From Verrucomicrobiota bacterium (GTDB lineage Bacteria > Verrucomicrobiota > Kiritimatiellia > SS1-B-03-39 > UBA6053): a stretch of DNA of 64,000 bases. The translations under genes were made by a program, and so were the position numbers. Positions 54,872 to 62,606 of this stretch are shown piece after piece. Where the stretch lies: assembly GCA_020831625.1 (NCBI GenBank), contig JAFIGD010000001.1, positions 62,001-126,000 on the forward strand, read 5' to 3'. Each line of letters opens with the position of its first letter. Position 1 is the first letter of the stretch. The notes beneath the pieces are model-generated. The model did no database searches. It worked only from the letters and a program-made list of their open reading frames with translations, and was not told where the DNA came from.

Positions 54872-56170
54872 ATGAGTCTGGATATTGAAAAAGACATGGC
54901 CACTGTCACCATCAAGGATAAAACGTTCACAACCGATGTTCTGACCGGCACGGAAAACGAGGTGGCCCTTGACCTGCAGGCTCTGCGGAAAAACACCGGG
55001 ATTATCGGCCTGGACCCGGGTTTCGGCAACACCGGCAGTTGCAAAAGCGCCATCACCTTTCTTGACGGCGAAAAGGGACTGATCCGCCACCGGGGGTATG
55101 AACTGAAAGAACTCGCCGACAACTGCACCTTTCTGGAAGTGGCCTATCTGTTGATTCTCGGCGAGCTGCCCACCCCGCATCAGCACCGCCAGTTCATGGA
55201 AAAAGTCAAAGAAAACAATTTCCTTGGACCCAGCCTGCAGGAGCTGCTCAACCACTATCCCAGCAATTCCCACCCCATGGCTGTTCTCGCCTCCGTGGTC
55301 CTCTCCCTGACCGGATTTTACGCGGACCTGGGCAAAGAAAAATTCTATGAACTGGATATGGACGCGGTGCGCCTGCTGGTCAAGACCCCGCTGATCGCCG
55401 CCCACAACTACCGGCGCAAACGCGGCATGAAATATATTATCCCCGACAACACCCTCGGATACGCGGAAAACTTTCTCTACTGCATGTTCGGCCGCTCGCT
55501 CGATCCGGAGCGCCGTAAAATCATGGCCGACGCCATGGAAAAGCTTCTGATCATCCACGCCGACCACGAGCAAAACTGCTCCACCTCCACCGTCCGCATG
55601 ATCAGCAGCTCCAACGCAAACGTCTACGCCGCCATCGGCGGCGGCATCGGCGCGCTCTGGGGCCCGCTCCACGGCGGAGCCAATGAGGCGGTAATCAACA
55701 TGCTTGAATACATCAACATGACCGGCGGCAATATCGATGCCGTCATCAAGCGCGCCAAAGACAAAGACGACGAATTCCGCCTCATGGGCTTCGGTCACCG
55801 CGTCTACAAAACCTACGATCCGCGCGCTCACATCGCCAAGGCGGTGGTTGACGATCTACTCGAAAAACTCGGAGTGGAGGAGCCCCTGGTGGACATCGCC
55901 ATGCAACTGGAGCAGGTCGCCATTCACGACGAATACTTTGTCTCCCGCAATCTGTATCCCAACGTCGATTTTTACACCGGCACCGCATACAAGGCCATGG
56001 GCATTCCCAAGGAAATGTTCACCGTGCTCTTCGCCATGGGGCGCATGGCCGGATGGCTCGCCCATCTCATCGAATTCCGGAACGACGAGGACCGCCGCAT
56101 CAGCCGCCCCCGCCAAATTTACACCGGCGCCCCGCAACGCCCCTTTGTTCCCATGGATCAACGGGGCTAA
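54872..56170 (+). CDS. gltA: Citrate synthase
   Basis: A 432-residue type II citrate synthase. Catalytic region: LIIHADHEQNCSTSTVRMIS with the first active-site His, GALWGPLHGGANEAVINML with the second, MGFGHRVYKTYDPRAHIAKA with the third and the Asp-like environment, and the C-terminal VLFAMGRMAGWLAHLIEF with the Arg. N-terminal GLDPGFGNTGSCKSAIT and GLIRHRGYELKEL. It condenses acetyl-CoA and oxaloacetate, linking the Pdh complex to the cycle that sucAB completes. AAGGA lies about 10 nt before the ATG. A small exported protein follows after 22 bp. Confidence 0.96.
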   Translation: MSLDIEKDMATVTIKDKTFTTDVLTGTENEVALDLQALRKNTGIIGLDPGFGNTGSCKSAITFLDGEKGLIRHRGYELKELADNCTFLEVAYLLILGELPTPHQHRQFMEKVKENNFLGPSLQELLNHYPSNSHPMAVLASVVLSLTGFYADLGKEKFYELDMDAVRLLVKTPLIAAHNYRRKRGMKYIIPDNTLGYAENFLYCMFGRSLDPERRKIMADAMEKLLIIHADHEQNCSTSTVRMISSSNANVYAAIGGGIGALWGPLHGGANEAVINMLEYINMTGGNIDAVIKRAKDKDDEFRLMGFGHRVYKTYDPRAHIAKAVVDDLLEKLGVEEPLVDIAMQLEQVAIHDEYFVSRNLYPNVDFYTGTAYKAMGIPKEMFTVLFAMGRMAGWLAHLIEFRNDEDRRISRPRQIYTGAPQRPFVPMDQRG

Positions 56171-56192
56171 ACCCGACCGGGGGCCGCGGCAC

Positions 56193-56696
56193 ATGCGCCT
56201 GCCAGCCTGCATTATACTTCTCTGGATGCCGCTCGGCGTCCGGAGTTTCGCGCAGCAGCTCCCGGACGTCTATTTTGTTGCCGAGGGCTACTATACCCTC
56301 GCCCCGGCACGGACGGGAATGAACCGGCTCAAAGTGCCCGTCCCCCCTGCGAAACGGGAGCACAACTGGGTTCTCATGGATGAACAGGGGCACACCTGGC
56401 CCTTTTCCCGCATCAATACCGAAGCGAGTGACCTTTTGGTGTTCGACGCCCCCGCCGAAAGACCCCTCCGGTTTTTGTACGGAAACATTCCCGAACCCTT
56501 CCTAACCGAGCCCCCGCGTCCGCCCCCCGATCCCGAGACCTATATTCTGGTCCGGTTCACCGGACACCGAAGCCTCGAAGGCCTTCAAAAAACCGCCGGG
56601 CTCAGGCGCCCGCTCCAAATGCTCGCCCTCTGGTGTATTGTGGCCGTCTTCTCTTTCACCGCCCTCGGCACCTGGTACCGGAAACAAATTCAGTGA
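56193..56696 (+). CDS. Small exported membrane-anchored protein of unknown function
   Basis: A 167-residue protein: N-terminal signal peptide (ACIILLWMPLGVRSFA, cleaved before QQ), a soluble beta-rich middle (ADGYYTLAPARTGMNRLKVP-like opening at VAEGYYTL, then EHNWVLMDEQGHTWPFSRIN) and a C-terminal helix LALWCIVAVFSFTALGTW. The central part has a proline-rich stretch PPRPPPDPETY. No family recognised. The ATG at 56193 is 22 bp after gltA. Confidence 0.65.
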   Translation: MRLPACIILLWMPLGVRSFAQQLPDVYFVAEGYYTLAPARTGMNRLKVPVPPAKREHNWVLMDEQGHTWPFSRINTEASDLLVFDAPAERPLRFLYGNIPEPFLTEPPRPPPDPETYILVRFTGHRSLEGLQKTAGLRRPLQMLALWCIVAVFSFTALGTWYRKQIQ

Positions 56697-56749
56697 AGAT
56701 CCACCCGAAACCCCTCTTTTAAATCAAACAGGATATATTGGACGTTTTC

Positions 56750-56802
56750 ATATGGACAACACAGCCATATTTTGAGTTCCGGCAAGATCACCTTGCCTTT
56801 TT
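56750..56802 (+). promoter_or_regulatory. Two tandem hairpins in the queF leader
   Basis: ATATGG/CCATAT (56750-56755 and 56765-56770, 9-nt loop) followed by GGCAAG/CTTGCC (56781-56786 and 56792-56797, 5-nt loop) and TTTTT. The second hairpin with U-run has a terminator shape 22 bp before queF, so it either ends the gltA transcript or works as an attenuator. It does not match the preQ1-I riboswitch consensus that I know. Confidence 0.5.
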
Positions 56803-56823
56803 GAAGAAGAAACTTAGAAGTAA

Positions 56824-57234
56824 ATGATTATGGATGAATTAACCCTTCTCGGCGCAAGCCGCACCCCCGTTCCCGACTCGCCGGACGAGGCGACCCTCGA
56901 AACCTTCGCCAACACCCATCCCGGCCGGGACTATGTGATCCGCTTCGACTGTCCGGAATTCACCGCCCTCTGCCCGCTCACCGGTCAGCCGGATTTTGGT
57001 CACATTACCATTGAATACGTGGCCGACGCCCGTTGCATTGAGAGCAAAGCTTTAAAGATTTATCTTTTCAGTTTCCGCAACCACGGAAGCTTTCACGAGG
57101 AGGTCACCAACCGCATCCTCGACGATATCGTCGCCGCCTGCGCCCCGCGCCGCGCCAAAGTCATCGGCAACTTCCGCCCCCGCGGCGGCATTGCCATCCA
57201 CGTCACCGCCGAATACGAAGGCCCCGCATCATGA
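56824..57234 (+). CDS. queF: NADPH-dependent 7-cyano-7-deazaguanine reductase
   Basis: A 136-residue short (YkvM-type) QueF, reducing preQ0 to preQ1 for queuosine. The catalytic Cys is C50 in EFTALCPLTGQPDFG, with the conserved Asp D57; ESKALKIYLFSFRNHGSFHEE is the family QueF motif. The rest of the pathway (queC, queD, queE) is not in the window. The ATG two codons in (M3) is an alternative start. The 3' end overlaps the next gene as ATGA. Hairpins in its leader suggest regulation. Confidence 0.95.
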   Translation: MIMDELTLLGASRTPVPDSPDEATLETFANTHPGRDYVIRFDCPEFTALCPLTGQPDFGHITIEYVADARCIESKALKIYLFSFRNHGSFHEEVTNRILDDIVAACAPRRAKVIGNFRPRGGIAIHVTAEYEGPAS

Positions 57235-57533
57235 AATTCCTGCTGCTCTGCTTAACCGCCCTGCTCCTCAACGCCTGCGGGCGCGCACCCGCCGCCCCGG
57301 AATCTGAAACCGCGCATGTTTCCATCCGGGGCATGACCTGCGAAAACTGCGTCCAGGGCATTCTCTCCACGTTGGAACGTGTTCCGGGATTTGCCGCTGC
57401 GACGATCAATCTGGAGACCGAATCCGCCGAAATTCAGTTCGATCCCTCCAAAGTGAACGGCGTCGAAATTGCGGAGCGGATTTCCCGCATCGGTTACCCC
57501 GCCTCGGTGGTGACCGAAGACGTCCGGGAATAA
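57231..57533 (+). CDS. Lipoprotein with a heavy-metal-associated domain
   Basis: A 100-residue protein: signal MKFLLLCLTALLLNAC with lipobox L-N-A-C, a short Ala/Pro linker, then a copper-chaperone-like HMA domain with metal motif GMTCENC, VPGFAAATINLETESAEIQF and the final helix. Probably binds Cu(I) or another soft metal at the outer face of a membrane. Overlaps queF by 4 bp and precedes coaBC by 8 bp, so it is co-expressed with genes of unrelated function. Confidence 0.88.
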   Translation: MKFLLLCLTALLLNACGRAPAAPESETAHVSIRGMTCENCVQGILSTLERVPGFAAATINLETESAEIQFDPSKVNGVEIAERISRIGYPASVVTEDVRE

Positions 57534-57541
57534 AACGTCTC

Positions 57542-58729
57542 ATGAAACCGAAAAAAACCATTCTGGCGGGCATCTGCGGCGGGGTCGCCGCTTATAAAGC
57601 TCTCGATGTCGTCTCCGGACTGGCGAAACAAGGTCACAACGTACGGGTGATCATGACCGAAGCCGCCCGGCATTTTGTGGAGCCCGCCGCCTTTGCCGCC
57701 GCGAGCGGCGCGCCCGTCCTCACCACCCTCTGGCAGGAGGGAGACGGCGAAGACAAATATCCGCACCTCTACCCCTCCACCCGCGCCGACCTCTGCATCG
57801 TTCTCCCCGCCACCGCCAACAGTCTCGCGAAAATCGCGCACGGTATCGGCGATGATCTCCTCAGCACCGCCTGCCTTTCCCTGCCCGCGAGCTGCGAAAA
57901 AGTCTTTTGCCCCGCCATGAACGTGGAAATGTGGCGGAATCCCGCCGTTCAAGACAACGTCCGCATCCTCGAATCCCGCGGCTGGCTCCGGCTCGGGCCC
58001 GAAGACGGACACCTCGCCTGCGGCATGACCGGCCCCGGACGCCTGCGCGAACCCGCAGACATCCTCAACAATCTCGCCCCCCTGCTCCGTGACACCAAAC
58101 CCCTCTCCGGCAAGACGGTGCTGATTCTCTCCGGCCCCACCCGCGAATATCTCGACCCTGTCCGCTACATCGGCAACGCCAGCAGCGGACGAATGGGCAA
58201 AGCCCTGGCGGAGGAGGCTCTACGCCGGGGGGCAGCAGTCCGGTTTGTCAGCGGACCCGTATCCAGCGAAAACCTTCCGGGCGGCGTTGATCTCAAACGC
58301 GTCACCTCCGCCGAGGAAATGCTCAGCGCCGCCCGCGAGGCGCTTCCGGGAAGCGACGCCGTTATTTTCGCCGCCGCGGTGGCCGACTACCGGGCTTCAA
58401 GCTACAGCCCGGAGAAACGCGCAAAATCCGAGGCCGGTCTGCGAATTGACCTGTCCCCCAATCCCGATATCGCCGCCACACTGTGCCGCGACCGCGCCCA
58501 CCCCTTCAAGGCCGTCGGCTTTGCACTCCAGTCTCATGACGGCGAAACCTGCGCGCGGAAAAAACTGGAAGCCAAACATATCGACGCCATTATTCTTAAC
58601 GCGCCCGATTCCATGGGCTCCGAAAGCGGTACGTTCAGTTGCCTGATCAACGGACAGGAGGAATTCACCTCCTGGGGCCGGATTCCGAAACACGATGCCG
58701 CAAAAAAGATCTTGAACTTGCTTGTCTGA
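57542..58729 (+). CDS. coaBC: Bifunctional phosphopantothenoylcysteine decarboxylase/phosphopantothenate-cysteine ligase
   Basis: A 395-residue fusion of coenzyme A synthesis. N-terminal CoaC flavoprotein: GICGGVAAYKALDVVSGL, PAMNVEMWRNPAVQDNV (P-A-M-N-x-x-M-W motif) and the lid ACGMTGPGRL carrying the cysteine. C-terminal CoaB ligase: ILSGPTREYLDPVRYIGN, SSGRMGKALAEEALRRG, AAAVADYRASSYS (AAAVADY) and KAVGFALQSHD. It decarboxylates after ligation in the usual order. coaE, the last CoA enzyme, is nearby at 62001. GH10 follows 43 bp on. Confidence 0.96.
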   Translation: MKPKKTILAGICGGVAAYKALDVVSGLAKQGHNVRVIMTEAARHFVEPAAFAAASGAPVLTTLWQEGDGEDKYPHLYPSTRADLCIVLPATANSLAKIAHGIGDDLLSTACLSLPASCEKVFCPAMNVEMWRNPAVQDNVRILESRGWLRLGPEDGHLACGMTGPGRLREPADILNNLAPLLRDTKPLSGKTVLILSGPTREYLDPVRYIGNASSGRMGKALAEEALRRGAAVRFVSGPVSSENLPGGVDLKRVTSAEEMLSAAREALPGSDAVIFAAAVADYRASSYSPEKRAKSEAGLRIDLSPNPDIAATLCRDRAHPFKAVGFALQSHDGETCARKKLEAKHIDAIILNAPDSMGSESGTFSCLINGQEEFTSWGRIPKHDAAKKILNLLV

Positions 58730-58772
58730 CAGGTTTCGATCAGGGTTTAGTTTATTAAACCGGAATCGCACC

Positions 58773-60050
58773 ATGTTTCGTTCTCACATTTTCAGGATTA
58801 GCCTCTGTATGATTCAAGTCACAGCCATGGCCGACTGGCGCGCGGAAGCCGACCGGCGCATCGAACTCCACCGCAAAGGCTCCCATACCCTCCAGCTGCT
58901 GGACCGGGACGGTCAGCCGGTCACACAGGCTGAAGTCCGCATCGAACAAACCGGTCACGCCTTTCACTTCGGCACCTGCGTCAGCCACACTTGGCTTGAA
59001 CGGGACACCCCGCCCGCGCGGCAATACCGGGAATTTATCGCCCGCCATTTCAACACCGTTGTCGGCGAAAGCTCGATGAAGTGGGCCTATACCGAACGCG
59101 AGCGCGGCACCCATGATTTCACCTGGGCGGATCAACTCCTGGATTTTGCCGGAGAGAACAACCTCGCGGTCCGGGGACACACGCTTTTCTGGACCAAAAT
59201 CAGGTATAAGGCGGATTGGGTCAAAGAACTGCGGGGCGAAGAACTTCAGGAAGCCATGGAAAATCACCTCCGCCAGATCCTGCCCCGCTATCAGGGTCGA
59301 CTGATCGCCTGGGACGGCATCAATGAAATGATCACCGCGAACTTTTTTGAGGAGCGGATCGGCGGCCATATCCGCCCCCATATTTATCGCCTGGCCCATG
59401 AGATCGATCCGGGCACCCCGCTGTACACCAACGAATATTCAATTCTCTGCAACGACACCGGCTCGGACGCCTACATCAAACTGTTGCGGGAGTTTATCAA
59501 CGGGGGCGTGCCCGTCGGCGGCATTGGCATTCAGGAGCACGCGGCCGAACGCATTGCCGATGTCGCCCCCGAAGGCGACCAAATGGAGCGCCTTTCCCAA
59601 TTCAAGCTCACCCCTCACGGCATGTGGACCCGGCTGGACCGTCTTGCGGAATTCAATTTGCCGATACACCTGACCGAAATCAGCTTCCGGGCGGAGGATG
59701 ACGAAAAACGCGCCGAGGCCGTCGATAAATTCTTCCGGGTCGCGTTCGCTCATCCCGCCGTGGAGGCCATTATGCTCTGGGGCTTCTGGCAGCGGGCGCA
59801 TTGGCTGGGGCGGCCGGCGGCGCTTTTTGACGAGGCGTTTAATCCGCTCCCCGCCGGTGAAGCCCTGCTCAACCTGCTTGAAAACGAATGGAAAACACGG
59901 GAAACGCTGGCGCCGGATGCCGACGGGTATATCAGCTTCCGGGGGTTTTTCGGACCCTATCAGGTCCGAATCACCGACGAAGCGGGTAAAACCAGCCTGC
60001 ACACCTTCGACCTCAGCCCGGAAAACCGGGAAACTGTCCTTACACACTGA
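58773..60050 (+). CDS. Endo-1,4-beta-xylanase-like glycoside hydrolase family 10
   Basis: A 425-residue protein. The N-terminal helix (HIFRISLCMIQVTAMA) may be a short signal peptide. Residues about 30-65 form a beta-sandwich opening (KGSHTLQLLDRDGQPVTQAE) found in PVC GH10 proteins. The barrel has FNTVVGESSMKW, RGHTLFW, acid/base E185 in WDGINEMIT and nucleophile E302 in HLTEISFRA, where xylanases usually have T-E-L-D. A C-terminal strand-rich part (DGYISFRGFFGPYQVRITDE) ends it. The substitutions around the nucleophile make the exact substrate uncertain. The ATG at 58773 is preferred over one 17 codons earlier because it leaves the signal-like helix intact. Confidence 0.85.
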   Translation: MFRSHIFRISLCMIQVTAMADWRAEADRRIELHRKGSHTLQLLDRDGQPVTQAEVRIEQTGHAFHFGTCVSHTWLERDTPPARQYREFIARHFNTVVGESSMKWAYTERERGTHDFTWADQLLDFAGENNLAVRGHTLFWTKIRYKADWVKELRGEELQEAMENHLRQILPRYQGRLIAWDGINEMITANFFEERIGGHIRPHIYRLAHEIDPGTPLYTNEYSILCNDTGSDAYIKLLREFINGGVPVGGIGIQEHAAERIADVAPEGDQMERLSQFKLTPHGMWTRLDRLAEFNLPIHLTEISFRAEDDEKRAEAVDKFFRVAFAHPAVEAIMLWGFWQRAHWLGRPAALFDEAFNPLPAGEALLNLLENEWKTRETLAPDADGYISFRGFFGPYQVRITDEAGKTSLHTFDLSPENRETVLTH

Positions 60051-60068
60051 CCCCTTGCGCCACCGCCG

Positions 60069-61997
60069 TTAAGCGTTCTGCAGCGCAAGCAGGAACTCGG
60101 CGTTGGACTTGGTCTTCTTCAGACGGCTGATCAGCACCTCCATGGCTTCAACCGGCGGAACACTGTTCACCGCCTTGCGAAGAATCCAGGTGCGCTGCAA
60201 CTCGTCGGGATGCATCAGAAGATCCTCTTTCCGGGTGCCGGACTGAGAGATGTTGATCGCGGGATACACCCGTTTCTCCACCAGTGCCCGGTCCAGCGCC
60301 AGTTCCATGTTGCCGGTGCCTTTGAACTCCTCGAAAATAACTTCGTCCATCCGCGAACCCGTATCCACGAGCGCGGTGGCAATGATAGTCAGACTCCCGC
60401 CGTTTTCAATGTTGCGGGCCGCGCCGAAAAAGCGCTTCGGTTTCTGCAGGGCGTTCGCGTCCACCCCGCCGGACAGAATCTTTCCACTGTGCGGCTGGAC
60501 CGTATTATAGGCCCGGGCCAGACGGGTGATGCTGTCCAGAAGAATCACCACGTCCGCGCCATGCTCCACTTTGCGCTTGGCCATTTCAATCACCATCTCG
60601 GCGACCTGCACGTGCCGGTCCGGGGGCTCGTCAAAGGTGGAACTCAACACTTCAGCCTTGGTGTTGCGCTGCATATCCGTCACTTCTTCGGGCCGCTCAT
60701 CAATCAGCAGAATGAATAATTCCACTTCGGGATGATTCGTCGAAATCGAGTTCGCGATATCCTGAAGCAGCACGGTTTTACCGGTCCGGGGCGGCGCCAC
60801 AATCAACCCGCGCTGCCCTTTGCCGATGGGAGCCACCAGATCAATCACCCGCATCGAAACCGTGGGATTCTCTTTGGTGCGCTCCATCACCAAACGCTGG
60901 TCCGGAAACAGCGGGGTTAAATGTTCGAAAGGAATCGTGGTGCGGCGACCTTTTTTGGGTTCCTGGCCGTTGGTTTTATCCACACGCCCCAGTCCGAAGA
61001 AACGTTCCTTCGGACGCGGCGTCCGCAGTTCCCCTTCCACAAAGTCTCCGGCGCGCATTCCATAATGCCGTATCTGAGACGCCGAGACAAACACATCCTC
61101 CGGCGTCGCCAGATAATTGTACAGCGGTGAACGGAGAAATCCGCAGCCGTCCTGCATGATTTCCAACACCCCGCGGGCGAAAACCGCGCCATTCAGCTGA
61201 GCGTTGGCCCGGACAATCTCTGTGATCAGCTCGCTCTTCCGAAGCCCGGCGGGATCGGGGATCTCCATCTGTTCCGCTTTAAGGACCAGATCCGGAACCG
61301 ACAGTTTCTGCAGCTCATATAGCTTCAGTTCGGGGCCGTCTTTGGGCCCTTCATCCGCAAGGACATCCTCCATGCCGTACCGGGAATTCCCGCCCCGCCG
61401 GGGACCCTGAGGGCCTTGAGGACCTTGACGGGACGGTGGGCCTGCATTGGGCGCTCCCGGGGTGTTGCGGCCACGTCTGCGGCGGCGCCGGGCCAGTTTG
61501 GACTCACGGTCCTGGGCGGAAAAACGGCCGCCATCATCGCCGCGGTCGCTTCGGTCGTTTCGCTCCGAATTCCGGCGGCTCCGGTCCGGATTCCGTTCCT
61601 GACCGCGATCATTGGAATCGCTCCGCTCACTCCGGTCTGCATTGCGTTCTTGACCGCGGGAGTCTGCATCGTTCCGCTCATTCCGTCCCGAATTCCGCTC
61701 ATCCCCGCGGGCGTCCCGTTCCTGACCCTCTTGTTTGTTACGGTCGGAAGACGTATCAGACTCACTGGCGGAAGCCGCAACCCGCTCACGGGGCTGGCGG
61801 ACCGATTTCACCACGGATTCCGGAATGGGATTGGGGCCGGGCTCTTGCGGTTTTTGATCTCCGCCTCCGGCCGGGGAAGTGTCCTCCGCCTCTTTTTTCG
61901 TTTTCCTCGGCGCTCTTGCGCGGGGTTTGCGGACGGGCTTGGACTGCGACTCCGCTGCGGATGCGTCAGCGGATTGAGAAGTGGGTTCATCAGACAT
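60069..61997 (-). CDS. rho: Transcription termination factor Rho with a long disordered N-terminal insert
   Basis: A 642-residue Rho, about 220 longer than E. coli Rho (419). The C-terminal half has the RNA-binding and ATPase core: [20 protein letters not shown] (primary RNA-binding site), [20 protein letters not shown] with Walker [16 protein letters not shown] with Walker B, and the Q-loop and R-loop regions. Residues 1-200 are low-complexity: Lys/Ala/Glu-rich first, then repeats of R-N-E-R-N / R-S-E-R-S / G-Q-E-R-N type (about 95-175), and a proline/glycine-rich part. Long inserts occur in Rho of several phyla and can bind RNA or phase-separate. It lies 3 bp after coaE and is convergent with GH10. 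Confidence 0.95.
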   Translation of the reverse strand: MSDEPTSQSADASAAESQSKPVRKPRARAPRKTKKEAEDTSPAGGGDQKPQEPGPNPIPESVVKSVRQPRERVAASASESDTSSDRNKQEGQERDARGDERNSGRNERNDADSRGQERNADRSERSDSNDRGQERNPDRSRRNSERNDRSDRGDDGGRFSAQDRESKLARRRRRRGRNTPGAPNAGPPSRQGPQGPQGPRRGGNSRYGMEDVLADEGPKDGPELKLYELQKLSVPDLVLKAEQMEIPDPAGLRKSELITEIVRANAQLNGAVFARGVLEIMQDGCGFLRSPLYNYLATPEDVFVSASQIRHYGMRAGDFVEGELRTPRPKERFFGLGRVDKTNGQEPKKGRRTTIPFEHLTPLFPDQRLVMERTKENPTVSMRVIDLVAPIGKGQRGLIVAPPRTGKTVLLQDIANSISTNHPEVELFILLIDERPEEVTDMQRNTKAEVLSSTFDEPPDRHVQVAEMVIEMAKRKVEHGADVVILLDSITRLARAYNTVQPHSGKILSGGVDANALQKPKRFFGAARNIENGGSLTIIATALVDTGSRMDEVIFEEFKGTGNMELALDRALVEKRVYPAINISQSGTRKEDLLMHPDELQRTWILRKAVNSVPPVEAMEVLISRLKKTKSNAEFLLALQNA

Positions 61998-62000
61998 ACG

Positions 62001-62606
62001 TTACCTCGGTTTTGTAAGAAATTGATGCAGCCAACATAAAACCTGTTGTTTCAGATCCTCTAAACTGCCATCATTGGTGATCGACCATGTGGATGCCGCA
62101 CGTTTGCGGTCCACAGGCCATTGTGACTGAATTCGTTGTTTTGCCTGAGACTCGGTCAGTCCACGGGTCAACAGGCGTTTTATCATAAGCGGTTCAGGAG
62201 CCCAGACACAAAGGGTTCCGTCAAAATGGTTTTGCAACCCACATTCAAACAAGAGCGGAATCGATATAACGGCCAGAGGCGCGGATTGGCCGGACAACCA
62301 TTCACGCCAGCGGCGGCCGACTTCAGGGTGAACCATCGCATTGAGCGCCAGCCGCTGCTCATCATCGGAAAAAACAATCTCCCCCAGGCGCCTGCGGGAA
62401 ATCTGTCCGTCTCCCTGAAGGATTTCCCGCCCGAAATGATCCACAATCCGGAGATAAGCCTCTTCGCCGGGCTGAATCACATCATGTGCAACACAATCCG
62501 TATCCAATACCGGCACATGCTGCTCCAGCAAGATACGCTGGGCTTCACTTTTTCCGGCGGCAATGCCGCCGGTTAATCCCAAAGCATACGGTTTTACATC
62601 CATCAT
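62001..62606 (-). CDS. coaE: Dephospho-CoA kinase
   Basis: A 201-residue P-loop kinase, last step of CoA synthesis. Walker A GLTGGIAAGKSEAQRIL, LDTDCVAHDVIQPGEEAYLRI (with the D-x-D motif), MVHPEVGRRWREWL, and VISIPLLFECGLQNHFDGTLC with V-x-x-P-L-L-F-E are family hallmarks. Its ATG overlaps the stop of the upstream membrane protein gene as ATGA; rho follows after 3 bp. Confidence 0.95.
   Translation of the reverse strand: MMDVKPYALGLTGGIAAGKSEAQRILLEQHVPVLDTDCVAHDVIQPGEEAYLRIVDHFGREILQGDGQISRRRLGEIVFSDDEQRLALNAMVHPEVGRRWREWLSGQSAPLAVISIPLLFECGLQNHFDGTLCVWAPEPLMIKRLLTRGLTESQAKQRIQSQWPVDRKRAASTWSITNDGSLEDLKQQVLCWLHQFLTKPR

Noticed and set aside
56700-56823. preQ1 class I riboswitch upstream of queF
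   Set aside because: The known stem-loop and A-rich tail consensus cannot be found; only two small hairpins were seen.
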